64,000 nucleotides of DNA from Paenibacillus sp. EZ-K15 (GTDB taxonomy: Bacteria; Bacillota; Bacilli; Paenibacillales; Paenibacillaceae). The notes under the pieces are model-generated. The model was given only the letters and a program-made list of their open reading frames with translations. It was not told the origin of the DNA and made no database searches. A program made the translations under genes and the position numbers. Within the stretch, counting starts at the first letter, position 1. Each line of letters begins with the position of its first letter. Positions 18,405 to 30,387 of the stretch are shown here, in pieces. The stretch spans positions 62,926-126,925 of the forward strand of contig NZ_PDHM01000003.1 of the NCBI RefSeq assembly GCF_002573715.1. The letters run 5' to 3'.

Positions 18405-18439
18405 CACCCGGAAATGTCCAGCCATACTGAAGACAAAAG

Positions 18440-18474
18440 AAAGGGCAGGCACCGGATAACGGCGCCTGCCCTTT
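18440..18474 (-). terminator. Terminator of clpP
   Basis: AAAGGGCAGGC and GCCTGCCCTTT form a perfect 11-bp stem with a 13-base loop, starting 13 bases after the clpP stop on the minus strand. Confidence 0.82.
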
Positions 18475-18486
18475 ACTTCAGTTCTT

Positions 18487-19083
18487 TTATAAGCCTTGCG
18501 GCGGTGTATTCTCTAATACTTGATCGATCAGGCCATATTCTTTGGCTTCGTCAGCCGTCATGAAGTAGTCACGATCGGTATCCTTCTCGATGCGCTCCAG
18601 CGGTTGGCCAGTGCGATCAGACAGGATGCGGTTCAGCTTGTCGCGCATTTTGAGAATGCGGCGAGCACGGATCTCAATATCCGTAGCTTGACCTTGTGCG
18701 CCGCCGAGCGGCTGGTGAATCATAATCTCGCTGTTAGGCAGACCGTAACGTTTGCCTTTAGCGCCTGCGTTGAGCAGGAATGCACCCATAGAAGCAGCCA
18801 TGCCGACACAGATCGTCGAAACGTCCGGCTTAATGAACTGCATCGTATCGAATATCGCCATACCTGCGGTAATGGAACCGCCAGGACTGTTGATGTAAAG
18901 ATGAATATCCTTCTCAGGATCCTCAGCCGACAAGAACAGCATTTGGGCAATGATGGAATTGGCGACCACGTCATTTACGTCGGAGCCGAGGAAGATAATG
19001 CGGTCTTTCAGCAATCTGGAATAGATGTCGTACGCCCGCTCACCGCGGTTGCTTTGTTCAACGACCATAGGTATAAAACTCAC
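18487..19083 (-). CDS. clpP: ATP-dependent Clp protease proteolytic subunit ClpP
   Basis: The 198-residue serine protease has Ser98 in GMAASMGA and His123 in MIHQPLGG, with the family Asp near residue 172 ([12 protein letters not shown]). Fourteen copies form the barrel that degrades proteins unfolded by ClpX, ClpC or ClpE; it is central to heat-shock and quality control. The start is GTG 19083, preceded by AAGAGGAGG. A SigmaA promoter and a CtsR operator lie just upstream, so heat-shock control by CtsR is likely. The gene is monocistronic, ending at a strong terminator, and is convergent with nothing on its 3' side. tRNA-Arg lies upstream on the same strand. Confidence 0.97.
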   Translation of the reverse strand: MSFIPMVVEQSNRGERAYDIYSRLLKDRIIFLGSDVNDVVANSIIAQMLFLSAEDPEKDIHLYINSPGGSITAGMAIFDTMQFIKPDVSTICVGMAASMGAFLLNAGAKGKRYGLPNSEIMIHQPLGGAQGQATDIEIRARRILKMRDKLNRILSDRTGQPLERIEKDTDRDYFMTADEAKEYGLIDQVLENTPPQGL

Positions 19084-19137
19084 GTGGAAAACCTCCTCTT
19101 AAGTACCTCATATAAATACTGTTACCGTATTACCCAC

Positions 19138-19166
19138 ATGATAAACAATTTAAATCAAAAAGTCAA
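19138..19166 (-). promoter_or_regulatory. SigmaA promoter of clpP
   Basis: On the minus strand TTGACT (19166-19161) and TATCAT (19143-19138) are separated by 17 bases. The -35 element lies inside the CtsR operator. Confidence 0.72.
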
Positions 19167-19177
19167 AGATAGTCAAA
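19161..19177. promoter_or_regulatory. CtsR operator at clpP
   Basis: AGTCAAA-GAT-AGTCAAA is a direct heptad repeat with 3-base spacer, matching the CtsR consensus RGTCAAANANRGTCAAA at every defined position. It covers the clpP -35 hexamer, so CtsR binding would block RNA polymerase until heat or protein stress. Confidence 0.82.
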
Positions 19178-19244
19178 CTATTGGGTAAAAAAAAGAGCCG
19201 TCATGGGCACTTTAGGGTAATCAGTATAGAGAATAAAGATAAAA

Positions 19245-19319
19245 TGGCGCGCCCGCGAGGAATCGAACCTCGATCTCAGGCTCCGGAGGCCTACGTCATA
19301 TCCATTGGACCACGGGCGC
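19245..19319 (-). tRNA. tRNA-Arg (anticodon CCG)
   Basis: Read on the minus strand, the 75-base gene has a 7-bp acceptor stem (GCGCCCG / CGGGCGC), a D arm (GTCCAATGGATATGAC), an anticodon arm with CCG between GCCT and AGGC-type pairing, a T arm with GGTTCGATTCC, and an encoded CCA end. It reads CGG codons. It lies between clpP and cggR as a single gene. Confidence 0.93.
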
Positions 19320-19578
19320 ATAAGAAAAACGTCTATCGACGTACATTCAAAGAAGACAGACCGCGTTTAGCGGTAGTTTTTCTTGCGATATCAGGAAGCT
19401 GACTCCGCGAAGTTTATACTTTCTGATATCTAAAAAAAATTAGCAACGAAGTTGATTATACCGCATCTATTTCAAAAATACAATAGCAGACAAAACTTTG
19501 TTCCTATTATATAGACAAGCCTGTAGTTGGTCATAATGAATAAGAATGCTTGGGGTAGAGAAATATACTTTCGGACAC

Positions 19579-19607
19579 TTGCAACCGGCATGATTATTGG
19601 TTAGAAT
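19579..19607 (+). promoter_or_regulatory. SigmaA promoter of the cggR-gapA operon
   Basis: TTGCAA (19579-19584) and TAGAAT (19602-19607) are 17 bases apart. Transcription would start at the left edge of the CggR operator. Confidence 0.65.
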
Positions 19608-19612
19608 AAGGG

Positions 19613-19648
19613 TGGGACTTAAAAAGTTCAACTGGGACATTTTACGAC
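19613..19648 (+). promoter_or_regulatory. CggR operator
   Basis: Two TGGGAC half-sites at 19613-19618 and 19633-19638, each followed after 6 bases by a weaker second half (AGTT at 19625, CGAC at 19645), reproduce the spacing of the known CggR operator CGGGAC-N6-TGTC-N4-CGGGAC-N6-TGTC. The left halves match 5 of 6 bases; the right halves are degenerate. Location directly after the -10 element agrees with roadblock repression relieved by fructose-1,6-bisphosphate. Confidence 0.68.
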
Positions 19649-19691
19649 CAGGTAGAGGAGAGCCGAGACGAAGTTTGCAGGAGTGGAATGC

Positions 19692-20735
19692 ATGCGTAAC
19701 CTATTAGAAATACAAGAGCAGCTTCTGCCGGATCTGATGGATATTCTTAAACGAAGGTATTCCATCCTTCATCAGATCAAGCTGTCCGGAATTGTTGGCC
19801 GAAGAACATTGGCTTCATCACTCTCGATGACCGAGCGTGTCCTCAGAGCAGAGACTGATCTTCTGAAAGCGCAAGGGCTAATCGAGATTGAAACGCTTGG
19901 CATGCGGATCAGCAGCTCAGGGATATGCTTGCTGGAGGAACTCGAACCGGTTATGAATGAGTTATTCGGACTGGTTGAACTGGAAGAGAAGATTCGTCAG
20001 GCTTACGGGCTTCGTAAAGTGGTCATTATTCCCGGTGACAGTGAGTTATCTCCGGAAGTCAAACGCGAGCTTGGCCGTGCCGGAGCAAGAACGTTGCTAA
20101 GCTTTGTAAAGGATGGAGATACGATCGCCGTAACAGGCGGCTCCACACTAGCCGAAGTAGCAGAGCAGATGTCCTCTTTACCTGGTGGCGAACCGCTGAC
20201 AAGCACTTGGTTTGTGCCTGCCCGGGGCGGTCTCGGGGAGAGTGTCGAGATTCAAGCGAACACCATTGCCTCCAAGATGGCAAAGCGCGTGGGGGCTGAG
20301 TACCGATTACTTCATGTACCGGATCTGCTAAGCGAAGATGCCTACCAGTCTTTGGTGCAGGATCAGCATATCCAGGAAATTGTGGATGTGATCAGGCGCT
20401 GCCGAGTCATTATTCACGGCATCGGAGATGCCATGGAAATGGCAAGAAGGCGGAAGCTGGATGAAAACTCTATTCAGAACTTGCAGGCAGATGGCGCGAT
20501 TGCGGAATCCTTTGGCTACTACTTTAGTGAAGATGGCGAAGTTGTCCACAAAATGCTTACCCTTGGGCTGCGGCTTGAGGATATTATGCAGACAGAGACG
20601 ATCATCGGCATTGCTGGAGGGCAAGGCAAGGGCAAGGCGATTCACGCGGTGCTGAAATTCGGACATGAGGATATTCTCGTTACCGATGAAGCAGCTGCAC
20701 TGGAAGTCGAGAAGGAGATTGACGCCGGTATTTGA
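19692..20735 (+). CDS. cggR: Central glycolytic genes repressor CggR (SorC family)
   Basis: The 347-residue regulator has an N-terminal helix-turn-helix (about 20-75) and a C-terminal SorC sugar-phosphate-binding domain with VTGGSTLAEVAEQM and the loop VPARGGLGESVEIQANTIA typical of CggR. Fructose-1,6-bisphosphate releases it from its operator, turning on lower glycolysis. It heads the operon cggR-gapA-pgk-tpiA-gpmI-eno and has a matching operator directly upstream, so it should repress itself and all five enzymes. ATG 19692 is chosen because AGGAG lies 8 bases before it; the frame extends to a GTG at 19683 that overlaps the ribosome site. Confidence 0.95.
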   Translation: MRNLLEIQEQLLPDLMDILKRRYSILHQIKLSGIVGRRTLASSLSMTERVLRAETDLLKAQGLIEIETLGMRISSSGICLLEELEPVMNELFGLVELEEKIRQAYGLRKVVIIPGDSELSPEVKRELGRAGARTLLSFVKDGDTIAVTGGSTLAEVAEQMSSLPGGEPLTSTWFVPARGGLGESVEIQANTIASKMAKRVGAEYRLLHVPDLLSEDAYQSLVQDQHIQEIVDVIRRCRVIIHGIGDAMEMARRRKLDENSIQNLQADGAIAESFGYYFSEDGEVVHKMLTLGLRLEDIMQTETIIGIAGGQGKGKAIHAVLKFGHEDILVTDEAAALEVEKEIDAGI

Positions 20736-20775
20736 ATCCACGGGAGTACAACTGATTTTTCATTATTGTTGTCTT

Positions 20776-20795
20776 GATTGGCTTAACGGCCAATC
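20776..20795 (+). promoter_or_regulatory. Hairpin between cggR and gapA
   Basis: GATTGGC and GCCAATC form a perfect 7-bp stem with loop TTAACG, without a T run. In B. subtilis a stem-loop at this place protects the gapA part of the transcript after cleavage, giving more GapA than CggR. The same role is inferred here from position. Confidence 0.55.
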
Positions 20796-20807
20796 TTGAA
20801 TATATAA

Positions 20808-21839
<1,032 letters not shown>

Positions 21840-21859
21840 TTGATCTAGCCATACAATCG

Positions 21860-21890
21860 AAGAGGAGTTCCGTTTCACGGGTCTCCTCTT
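21860..21890 (+). terminator. Partial terminator between gapA and pgk
   Basis: AAGAGGAG and CTCCTCTT make an 8-bp stem; the T run that follows is interrupted (TTTGG...TTTTT). It may reduce rather than stop transcription into pgk. Confidence 0.5.
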
Positions 21891-22033
21891 TGGTTCATGG
21901 TTTTTCCTTGTTTTCATGCCAGAGCACTGGGAAGAATAGACAAGATCCGGGCGCTGGTTAGCGATAGAGAGAGAAACGAGAGCAACTGCATGCTGTCGGT
22001 GAGGAGAATAGTTTTCTTAGGAGGAACGTGGAG

Positions 22034-23215
22034 ATGAACAAGAAAAGTGTACGTGATGTAGAAGTAAGTGGCAAACGGGTGTTTGTCCGCGTCGATTTCA
22101 ATGTACCGCTCGAAGATGGTAAAATTACAGACGACACTCGTATTCGCGAGACTTTGCCGACCATTAAATATTTGGTAGAGCAAGGAGCGAAAGTCATCCT
22201 GGCCAGCCACATGGGCCGTCCAAAAGGAGAGGTCGTTGAATCTTTGCGCCTGAATCCGGCAAGTCAGCGTCTGTCCGAGCTGCTCGGTAAACCGGTAGCC
22301 AAGGCGGATGAAGCGGTAGGAGAAGCGGTTAAAGCGCAGGTAGAGAAGCTGCAAAACGGCGATGTGCTCGTGCTTGAAAATGTTCGTTTTTACCCTGGTG
22401 AAGAGAAGAATGATCCGGAACTTGCGAAGCAATTCGCTGAGCTTGCTGATCTGTTCGTGAATGACGCGTTTGGTGCTGCTCACCGTGCGCACGCTTCGAC
22501 AGAAGGTATCGCTCATCATCTACCGGCAGTATCAGGATTGTTGATGGAGAAAGAGCTGTCCGTTCTCGGCAAAGCCCTTTCGAATCCGGACCGTCCTTTT
22601 ACGGCCATCATCGGTGGATCGAAGGTTAAGGACAAAATCGACGTGATCGACAACCTGCTTACGCTTGCTGACAATGTCATCATCGGCGGTGGACTTGCTT
22701 ACACGTTCTTCAAAGCTCAAGGCCATGAAATCGGTCAATCTCTGCTTGATAAAGATAAGCTTGATGTTGCACTTGGTTTCATCGAGAAGGCTAAAGAGCT
22801 GGGCAAAAACTTCTACCTGCCGGAAGATATCGTCGTTACGGACGAATTCAGTGCAGACGCGAATACTAAGATCGTTGATATCGACGGTATTCCAGCCGAT
22901 TGGGAAGGCGTTGACATCGGTCCTAAGACTCGCGCCAAGTATGCAGAAGTGATCAAGAACTCCAAACTTGTCGTGTGGAACGGTCCTATGGGCGTATTCG
23001 AAATCGCTCCGTTCTCTGGCGGTACTCGTGAAGTGGCACAAGCCTGTGCGGATACGGAAGCTTACACGATTATTGGCGGCGGCGACTCGGCTGCAGCTGC
23101 AGAGAAATTTGGCCTTGCCGACAAGATGAATCACATCTCGACAGGCGGCGGTGCATCTCTTGAGTTCATGGAAGGCAAAGCACTTCCTGGTGTTGTGGCA
23201 TTGAACGATAAATAG
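22034..23215 (+). CDS. pgk: Phosphoglycerate kinase
   Basis: The 393-residue enzyme carries the signature [16 protein letters not shown] and the C-terminal nucleotide-binding segment [13 protein letters not shown]. It transfers the acyl phosphate of 1,3-bisphosphoglycerate to ADP, making ATP. ATG 22034 is chosen: AGGAGG ends 9 bases before it, whereas the in-frame GTG 22028 is too close. It is third gene of the cggR operon, 194 bases after gapA; that gap contains the partial terminator and an unremarkable stretch. Confidence 0.98.
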   Translation: MNKKSVRDVEVSGKRVFVRVDFNVPLEDGKITDDTRIRETLPTIKYLVEQGAKVILASHMGRPKGEVVESLRLNPASQRLSELLGKPVAKADEAVGEAVKAQVEKLQNGDVLVLENVRFYPGEEKNDPELAKQFAELADLFVNDAFGAAHRAHASTEGIAHHLPAVSGLLMEKELSVLGKALSNPDRPFTAIIGGSKVKDKIDVIDNLLTLADNVIIGGGLAYTFFKAQGHEIGQSLLDKDKLDVALGFIEKAKELGKNFYLPEDIVVTDEFSADANTKIVDIDGIPADWEGVDIGPKTRAKYAEVIKNSKLVVWNGPMGVFEIAPFSGGTREVAQACADTEAYTIIGGGDSAAAAEKFGLADKMNHISTGGGASLEFMEGKALPGVVALNDK

Positions 23216-23237
23216 AATTAGGCACTACATTGGATAG

Positions 23238-24044
<807 letters not shown>

Positions 24045-25589
24045 ATGTCTGCTCCAAAACCTGTAGCTCTGATCATCATGGACGGTTTCGGTCTTCGGAA
24101 CACCGAGGTGGGCAATGCGGTCGCACAAGCGAACAAGCCTAACTACGACCGGTATTTGAAGCAGTACCCGAACACCACGTTGACCGCTTGCGGCGAAGCC
24201 GTAGGCTTGCCGGAAGGTCAAATGGGGAACTCCGAAGTGGGTCACTTGAACATCGGCGCAGGCCGGATTGTGTATCAAGATTTGACTCGTATCACGAAGT
24301 CGATTCGTGAAGGAGAATTCTTCGAGAACGAAACGTTGGTGGAAGCCGTTCGCGCTGCCAAGAACAACAACAAGAAGCTGCATTTGTACGGGCTGGTATC
24401 TGACGGCGGCGTTCACAGTCATATTGAGCATATGTTCGCCATGCTGGATCTTTGCAAGAAGGAAGATTTCCATGACGTATACATCCATGGTTTCATGGAT
24501 GGACGCGACGTGGCACCGGACAGCGGCAAGCAGTTCGTTAAGGATCTGATTGCGAAGATTGAAGAAGTGGGCGTTGGCCAAATCGCTACGCTGTCCGGTC
24601 GTTATTATGCGATGGACCGTGACAAGCGTTGGGATCGTGTCGAGAAAGCTTACCGTGCCATGGTGTATGGCGAAGGACCTAAATATACGGATCCACTCAA
24701 AGCCATCACTGAATCTTACGAGAAATCGGTTTACGATGAATTCGTAGAACCGACCGTAATTGTCAATGGTGAAGGCGAGCCGGTTAGTCTGGTGGAGAGC
24801 GGAGATTCCGTCATCTTCCTGAACTACCGTCCTGACCGTGCGATTCAACTGTCCCAGGTGTTTACGAATAATGATTTCCGTGGCTTTGAACGTGGACCGA
24901 AGTTCCCGCAAAACCTGCATTTTGTCTGCTTGACGCTGTTTAGCGAGACGGTGGAAGGCTTTGTTGCCTACAAACCGAAGAATCTCGACAACACGCTGGG
25001 TGAAGTGCTGGTTCAGCACAACAAGAAGCAGCTTCGTATTGCGGAAACCGAAAAGTATCCGCACGTCACCTTCTTCTTCAGCGGTGGACGCGATGTTGAG
25101 CTTCCAGGCGAAACACGTGTACTGATTAACTCGCCGAAAGTGGCGACGTACGATCTGAAGCCGGAGATGAGCGCTTATGAAGTGGCGGATGCTTGCGTGA
25201 GAGAAATCGAAGCGGATAAGCATGATGCGATTATCTTGAACTTCGCGAACCCAGACATGGTAGGCCATTCCGGTATGCTGGAGCCGACCATTAAAGCCGT
25301 TGAGACTACGGATGAGTGTGTTGGTAAGGTCGTTGAGGCTGTTTTGGCAAAAGGCGGGGTTGTTCTGATCACCGCTGACCACGGAAATGCGGACATGGTA
25401 TTTGACGAGAATGGACGTCCATTCACCGCACATACCACGAACCCGGTTCCGTTCATCGTAACGGATGAGAATGTAACGCTGCGTGAAGGTGGTATTCTTG
25501 CCGACATCGCGCCAACCATTCTCGATCTGATGGGTCTGCCGAAGCCGAACGAAATGACTGGAACCTCCATGATTGCAGCACGTAAATAA
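24045..25589 (+). CDS. gpmI: 2,3-bisphosphoglycerate-independent phosphoglycerate mutase
   Basis: The 514-residue metalloenzyme of the alkaline-phosphatase superfamily has the phospho-acceptor Ser63 in GNSEVGH, the metal site IIMDGFG at the N-terminus and TADHGNAD near the C-terminus. It converts 3-phosphoglycerate to 2-phosphoglycerate using manganese; in sporeformers its Mn and pH dependence keeps 3-PGA in spores. The ATG follows the tpiA stop without a gap, and the ribosome site GAGGGGG lies inside tpiA, so translation is coupled. Confidence 0.98.
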   Translation: MSAPKPVALIIMDGFGLRNTEVGNAVAQANKPNYDRYLKQYPNTTLTACGEAVGLPEGQMGNSEVGHLNIGAGRIVYQDLTRITKSIREGEFFENETLVEAVRAAKNNNKKLHLYGLVSDGGVHSHIEHMFAMLDLCKKEDFHDVYIHGFMDGRDVAPDSGKQFVKDLIAKIEEVGVGQIATLSGRYYAMDRDKRWDRVEKAYRAMVYGEGPKYTDPLKAITESYEKSVYDEFVEPTVIVNGEGEPVSLVESGDSVIFLNYRPDRAIQLSQVFTNNDFRGFERGPKFPQNLHFVCLTLFSETVEGFVAYKPKNLDNTLGEVLVQHNKKQLRIAETEKYPHVTFFFSGGRDVELPGETRVLINSPKVATYDLKPEMSAYEVADACVREIEADKHDAIILNFANPDMVGHSGMLEPTIKAVETTDECVGKVVEAVLAKGGVVLITADHGNADMVFDENGRPFTAHTTNPVPFIVTDENVTLREGGILADIAPTILDLMGLPKPNEMTGTSMIAARK

Positions 25590-25622
25590 GTGGTTCATAA
25601 TAGAACATAAACATAACATTAA

Positions 25623-26927
<1,305 letters not shown>

Positions 26928-26940
26928 TTGAAATAAGAGA

Positions 26941-26977
26941 AAGCCCAGCTCCTGCTTTAAGGGAGCTGGGCTTTTTT
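26941..26977 (+). terminator. Terminator of the glycolytic operon (copy 1 of a duplicated unit)
   Basis: AAGCCCAGCT pairs perfectly with AGCTGGGCTT and is followed by a run of T. The same stem is repeated 264 bases downstream as part of a tandem duplication. Confidence 0.92.
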
Positions 26978-27000
26978 GCATTAACTTGAGGATGTCGGAG

Positions 27001-27178
27001 GGAGAGGCTGCACACTCTATTATCGTGCCGTGGGGCGGTGCGTATATCGGTTCCGGTCGCTGTTAAAATCGGGAAGCTGGAATGGAATAGGCTTAAGGAA
27101 GCTTCCCGATTTTAAAGGCGAACGCGTTGCTCCTCCACCGATATACACACCTGAGCAGGGGAGAGGTGTGCAGCCTCT
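27001..27178. repeat. Long nested palindrome, copy 1
   Basis: Three arms face each other in order: AGAGGCTGCACACTCT (27003-27018) against 27161-27178, GTGCGTATATCGG (27038-27050) against 27138-27150 with one mismatch, and AAAATCGGGAAGC (27065-27077) against 27101-27113, perfect. The whole can fold as one 176-base hairpin. No open frame with a ribosome site lies inside. Confidence 0.75.
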
Positions 27179-27204
27179 TGGGGGCAACTCATGGAAGTGC
27201 AAAG

Positions 27205-27242
27205 AAAGCCCAGCACATGTTAGGTCACATGAGCTGGGCTTT
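27205..27242 (+). terminator. Second copy of the eno-type terminator stem
   Basis: AAAGCCCAGC pairs with GCTGGGCTTT, 10 bp, with an 18-base loop and only TTTT after it. It is the start of the second copy of the 263-bp unit and no gene lies between it and the first terminator. Confidence 0.6.
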
Positions 27243-27264
27243 TGGGTGTGGGAGGGGAGAAAGG

Positions 27265-27414
27265 GAAGGGCTGCGCACTCTGTTAACGTGCTGTGGGACG
27301 GTGCGTATATCGGCTCCGGTCGCTGTTAAAATCGGGAAGCAGGAATGAAATAGGCTTAAGGAGGCTTCCCGATTTTAAAGGCGAACGCGTGGCTCCTCCA
27401 CCCGATATACGCAC
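27265..27414. repeat. Long nested palindrome, copy 2
   Basis: GTGCGTATATCGG at 27301-27313 pairs perfectly with 27402-27414, and AAAATCGGGAAGC at 27328-27340 pairs perfectly with 27364-27376. The sequence is about 85-90 percent alike to copy 1 and offset by 263 bases. Unlike copy 1 it lacks the outer right arm. Confidence 0.75.
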
Positions 27415-27567
27415 CTGAGTAACAAAATAGAACAAATCTACACATCCACTGCACTTGCCCCTGGCATCGACCGCACATATCCATGCAATTTCAGATACCC
27501 CCATTCTCAAGCGAACCCGTGCTGATATAATTGAAGAACAAGCGAGAGAAAAGGAGAGTGCGGGAGG

Positions 27568-29352
27568 GTGCTGAACCGAATACGATCCCTGTTTCCACAC
27601 AAGCTGAAATACCGTCTGTTTGCCGCGTTCGTTCTGGTCATACTGCTGCCTTTCGGCATTTTGAATTTGTACAACTACCAACGGATCGAGACCTTGGTCC
27701 AGGAGAAAATCAGCCAGCAGAGCCATAACCAGCTGGAGCAGATGTATCGAACGCTGGAGGATCAGTTAAGTGTGGCCTTTAAAACGCTGATTTTTCTGGA
27801 GCAGGATTCGACGGTGGCCTCTGTGCTGACCCATCCCGGGCAGCGACAGGGACTCGAGAACAAAAACCTGATGGAGGAAAAGTTCAAAAATTTGAACAAC
27901 AGCTTTTTCCTGTATAATCCGTCGGTCTATTTCACGATTCTCGACTTTCATGGCAACGCTTACACTTCATATTCTCCCAGGGAGGCCCTCGATTACAGAA
28001 AGCTGCGGGACAACCCTGGCTTTGATAGGGAACAGATGGAGGGCGTGTCGTATCACTGGGTTTCGAGCGATGCGAATTACGTGCTGAGGGATATCTCTAC
28101 GAGCCCTTACCTGCTGTCGCTGTACGCTTACATGGAAACTCCCCGCAACAAGCCGTACGGCATGGCCCGGATCAGCATCGACTACTCCTTCTGGTTTCAA
28201 TCCGTAATGAAGCAGTCGACGCTGCGACAGGAATATTTTTTGATTACGAGCGCCGGTGAGAACGTATCCCAATCAATCTTGAACAGCAGCCTGACAAGCG
28301 AGGTGAAAGCGAGGATTGCAGCCGAGCCCAGGCAGAAGTATTTTATCGACAAAGCTTCGAACACCCTGGTGAATTATATTTACGTGGAGTCGTTGGACTG
28401 GTATATCGTGAACCGGATTCCGCTGATGGTGCTTTTTAACGAGATTGAGGAGCTGAAGCGCCAATATTTTATGACCTTTTTCGTGCTGACAGGCGCGTTT
28501 CTCGTCATGACCTTCATTATTGCCGCCACGATTACCCGGCCGTTATCCCATTTGCAGAATAAGATGAAGGCGGTTGTCCGCAACAATCTGAAAATCCGGC
28601 TGCCGGAGCATAAGTTCCGAGGCGAGATTCTGGAACTGACGCAGACGTTCAATTCCATGCTCAACGACATGGATGTGCTGATTCAGCGATTGAAGGCCGA
28701 GGAAAGGCAGAAGGAAGCGGTGCATTTTCATATGCTGCTGGCTCAGATGAACCCGCATTTTCTGCTCAACACGCTAAATACGGTCAAGTGGATTGCCATC
28801 CGTCATGGAAATGAGGATATCACGAATATCACCCTGTCTCTCGGCAAGCTGCTGGAGGCGAGCCTGAATACGGAGAAGGATCTGGTGCACCTGAAGGATG
28901 AAATCGAGCTGGTGCAGGCTTACGTCCATATTCAGCAGGTGCGTTACAATCACCGTTTTGACGTGACTTTTGCGTATGACGAGGACATTCTCTATGCGCT
29001 TGTGCCCAAGCTCAGTCTGCAGCCGCTCGTTGAGAATGCCATCATTCACGGAATCGGGCCTCTGCCGGAACAGGAGGGTCTCATTGAAATTACGGTTACT
29101 CGGGAAGGGCCAAACCGGCTGGCGGTTGAGATCAAGGACAACGGCGTCGGCATGGAGCAGTCCCGGCAGGCGAACGGGATGCGTAAACGGCCGGGCATCG
29201 GTCTTAGCAATGTACAGGAGCTGCTTCGGCTGCTGTTTAAAGAAGAGGGCAGCATGGAGATTATTTCTTCGGAGCTGGGAACGAGGATACGGTTCTCTAT
29301 CCCATTGTTAATCTCAACACCCTATCAGAATGATCACTTGATTTCATCATAA
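27568..29352 (+). CDS. YesM-type sensor histidine kinase
   Basis: The 594-residue membrane kinase has an N-terminal membrane segment (about 17-37), a large extracytoplasmic dCache-like sensor region (about 40-295), a second membrane segment (about 297-320), HAMP, and the His_kinase/HATPase module with phospho-His in AQMNPHFLLNTLN and N box LQPLVENAIIHGI. Start GTG 27568 lies 9 bases after AAGGAGAG. It pairs with the AraC-type response regulator 73 bases downstream, and the two very probably control the sugar ABC transporter that follows. Such pairs in Paenibacillus usually sense oligosaccharides. Confidence 0.94.
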   Translation: MLNRIRSLFPHKLKYRLFAAFVLVILLPFGILNLYNYQRIETLVQEKISQQSHNQLEQMYRTLEDQLSVAFKTLIFLEQDSTVASVLTHPGQRQGLENKNLMEEKFKNLNNSFFLYNPSVYFTILDFHGNAYTSYSPREALDYRKLRDNPGFDREQMEGVSYHWVSSDANYVLRDISTSPYLLSLYAYMETPRNKPYGMARISIDYSFWFQSVMKQSTLRQEYFLITSAGENVSQSILNSSLTSEVKARIAAEPRQKYFIDKASNTLVNYIYVESLDWYIVNRIPLMVLFNEIEELKRQYFMTFFVLTGAFLVMTFIIAATITRPLSHLQNKMKAVVRNNLKIRLPEHKFRGEILELTQTFNSMLNDMDVLIQRLKAEERQKEAVHFHMLLAQMNPHFLLNTLNTVKWIAIRHGNEDITNITLSLGKLLEASLNTEKDLVHLKDEIELVQAYVHIQQVRYNHRFDVTFAYDEDILYALVPKLSLQPLVENAIIHGIGPLPEQEGLIEITVTREGPNRLAVEIKDNGVGMEQSRQANGMRKRPGIGLSNVQELLRLLFKEEGSMEIISSELGTRIRFSIPLLISTPYQNDHLISS

Positions 29353-29425
29353 CGGGCAGATTATTCGGCGCTTCGGCCTGTGCGGGCTGGAACGGGATTT
29401 TAAAAGCTTCAAGGAGGGGAGATCT

Positions 29426-30235
29426 ATGTGGAAGGTGCTGCTGGTGGAGGATGAGGTGTTCGTACGAGAGTCCGTGCGGGAGATCATCGCGTGGGAGGAG
29501 CTTGGATTCAAGGTGGCAGGAGAGGCAGGCAACGGTGCCGAGGCGCTGGAGATGATCCGGAGCAACCCGCCCGACCTCGTGCTGACTGATATCGTGATGC
29601 CGGAGATGGACGGCGTGGAGCTCCTCCGCAGAACCCGGGAAGAGGGGTACGCTTCGCGGTTCGTGATGCTGACCTGTATGAGTGATTTCGAGTATGTCCG
29701 GCAGGCGATGGAATATGGTGCATCCAACTATATCTTGAAGCTGTCAATGAGCGTGAATACGCTGCGGGAAACGCTGCACAAAATGAACGCCGAGCTGACG
29801 AAGAATAACCCGAACCCGAGCCAACCTCTTCCGATTCCGGTCGCGCCCACGGAGACGATGCCGCCGTCACAGCCGGTACATCATGCCTCCCCCATGGAAA
29901 TTACGTCGCACCCAGAAATACAGAAGATACTGCAGTATATCCATGAGCACTACGAGCAGGACATTACGGTGAAATCGATGTCGGGCTACGTGATGATGGG
30001 CGAAAATTACGTCAGCGCGCTCTTCAAGAAAAAGACCGGACGCACCTTGATTCATTATTTGCACCAGGTCCGGGTGGATAAAGCCATCGCATATTTGCTT
30101 CAAACCGACCTCCCTGTTCACGAGATCGGTCTCCGCGTGGGATTCGTGAACGACAATTATTTTATTAAAATATTCAAGCGGTTGACCAGCTTCACGCCGA
30201 GTAAATACAGACAACACAGCAAAGACCCTAAATAG
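29426..30235 (+). CDS. YesN-type response regulator with AraC DNA-binding domain
   Basis: The receiver domain (about 1-120) has phospho-acceptor Asp55 in LTDIVMPEMDG. A proline-rich linker (about 130-160) leads to a C-terminal AraC double helix-turn-helix (about 168-268; VGFVNDNYFIKIFKR, SFTPSKYRQ). At 269 residues it is shorter than many YesN proteins, which carry a longer middle region. It is encoded right after its kinase, with a GGAGGGGAG ribosome site. The likely target is the downstream binding-protein gene at 30388. Confidence 0.93.
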   Translation: MWKVLLVEDEVFVRESVREIIAWEELGFKVAGEAGNGAEALEMIRSNPPDLVLTDIVMPEMDGVELLRRTREEGYASRFVMLTCMSDFEYVRQAMEYGASNYILKLSMSVNTLRETLHKMNAELTKNNPNPSQPLPIPVAPTETMPPSQPVHHASPMEITSHPEIQKILQYIHEHYEQDITVKSMSGYVMMGENYVSALFKKKTGRTLIHYLHQVRVDKAIAYLLQTDLPVHEIGLRVGFVNDNYFIKIFKRLTSFTPSKYRQHSKDPK

Positions 30236-30387
30236 AACGATTCTATGCAGGGCATAGGATTCGCCCAAACAGGAATTCCATCGTTTTCTTCCATTATCTG
30301 AATGGATATGTAGCTTAAAAGCGGCTCCCGTTCCCTGCTACGATGAGAGGGCATCACACCAATATGATTCTCGGGGAGGTCTCTAAT

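Noticed and set aside
19181..19402. A 73-codon frame across the tRNA region
   Set aside because: It reads the reverse strand of tRNA-Arg; the conserved residues (RPRGIEPRSQAPEA) are the familiar false translation of a tRNA gene.
27020..27726. Short frames in the duplicated palindromes
   Set aside because: They repeat between the two copies because the DNA is duplicated; no ribosome site, and the conservation follows the stem arms rather than codons.
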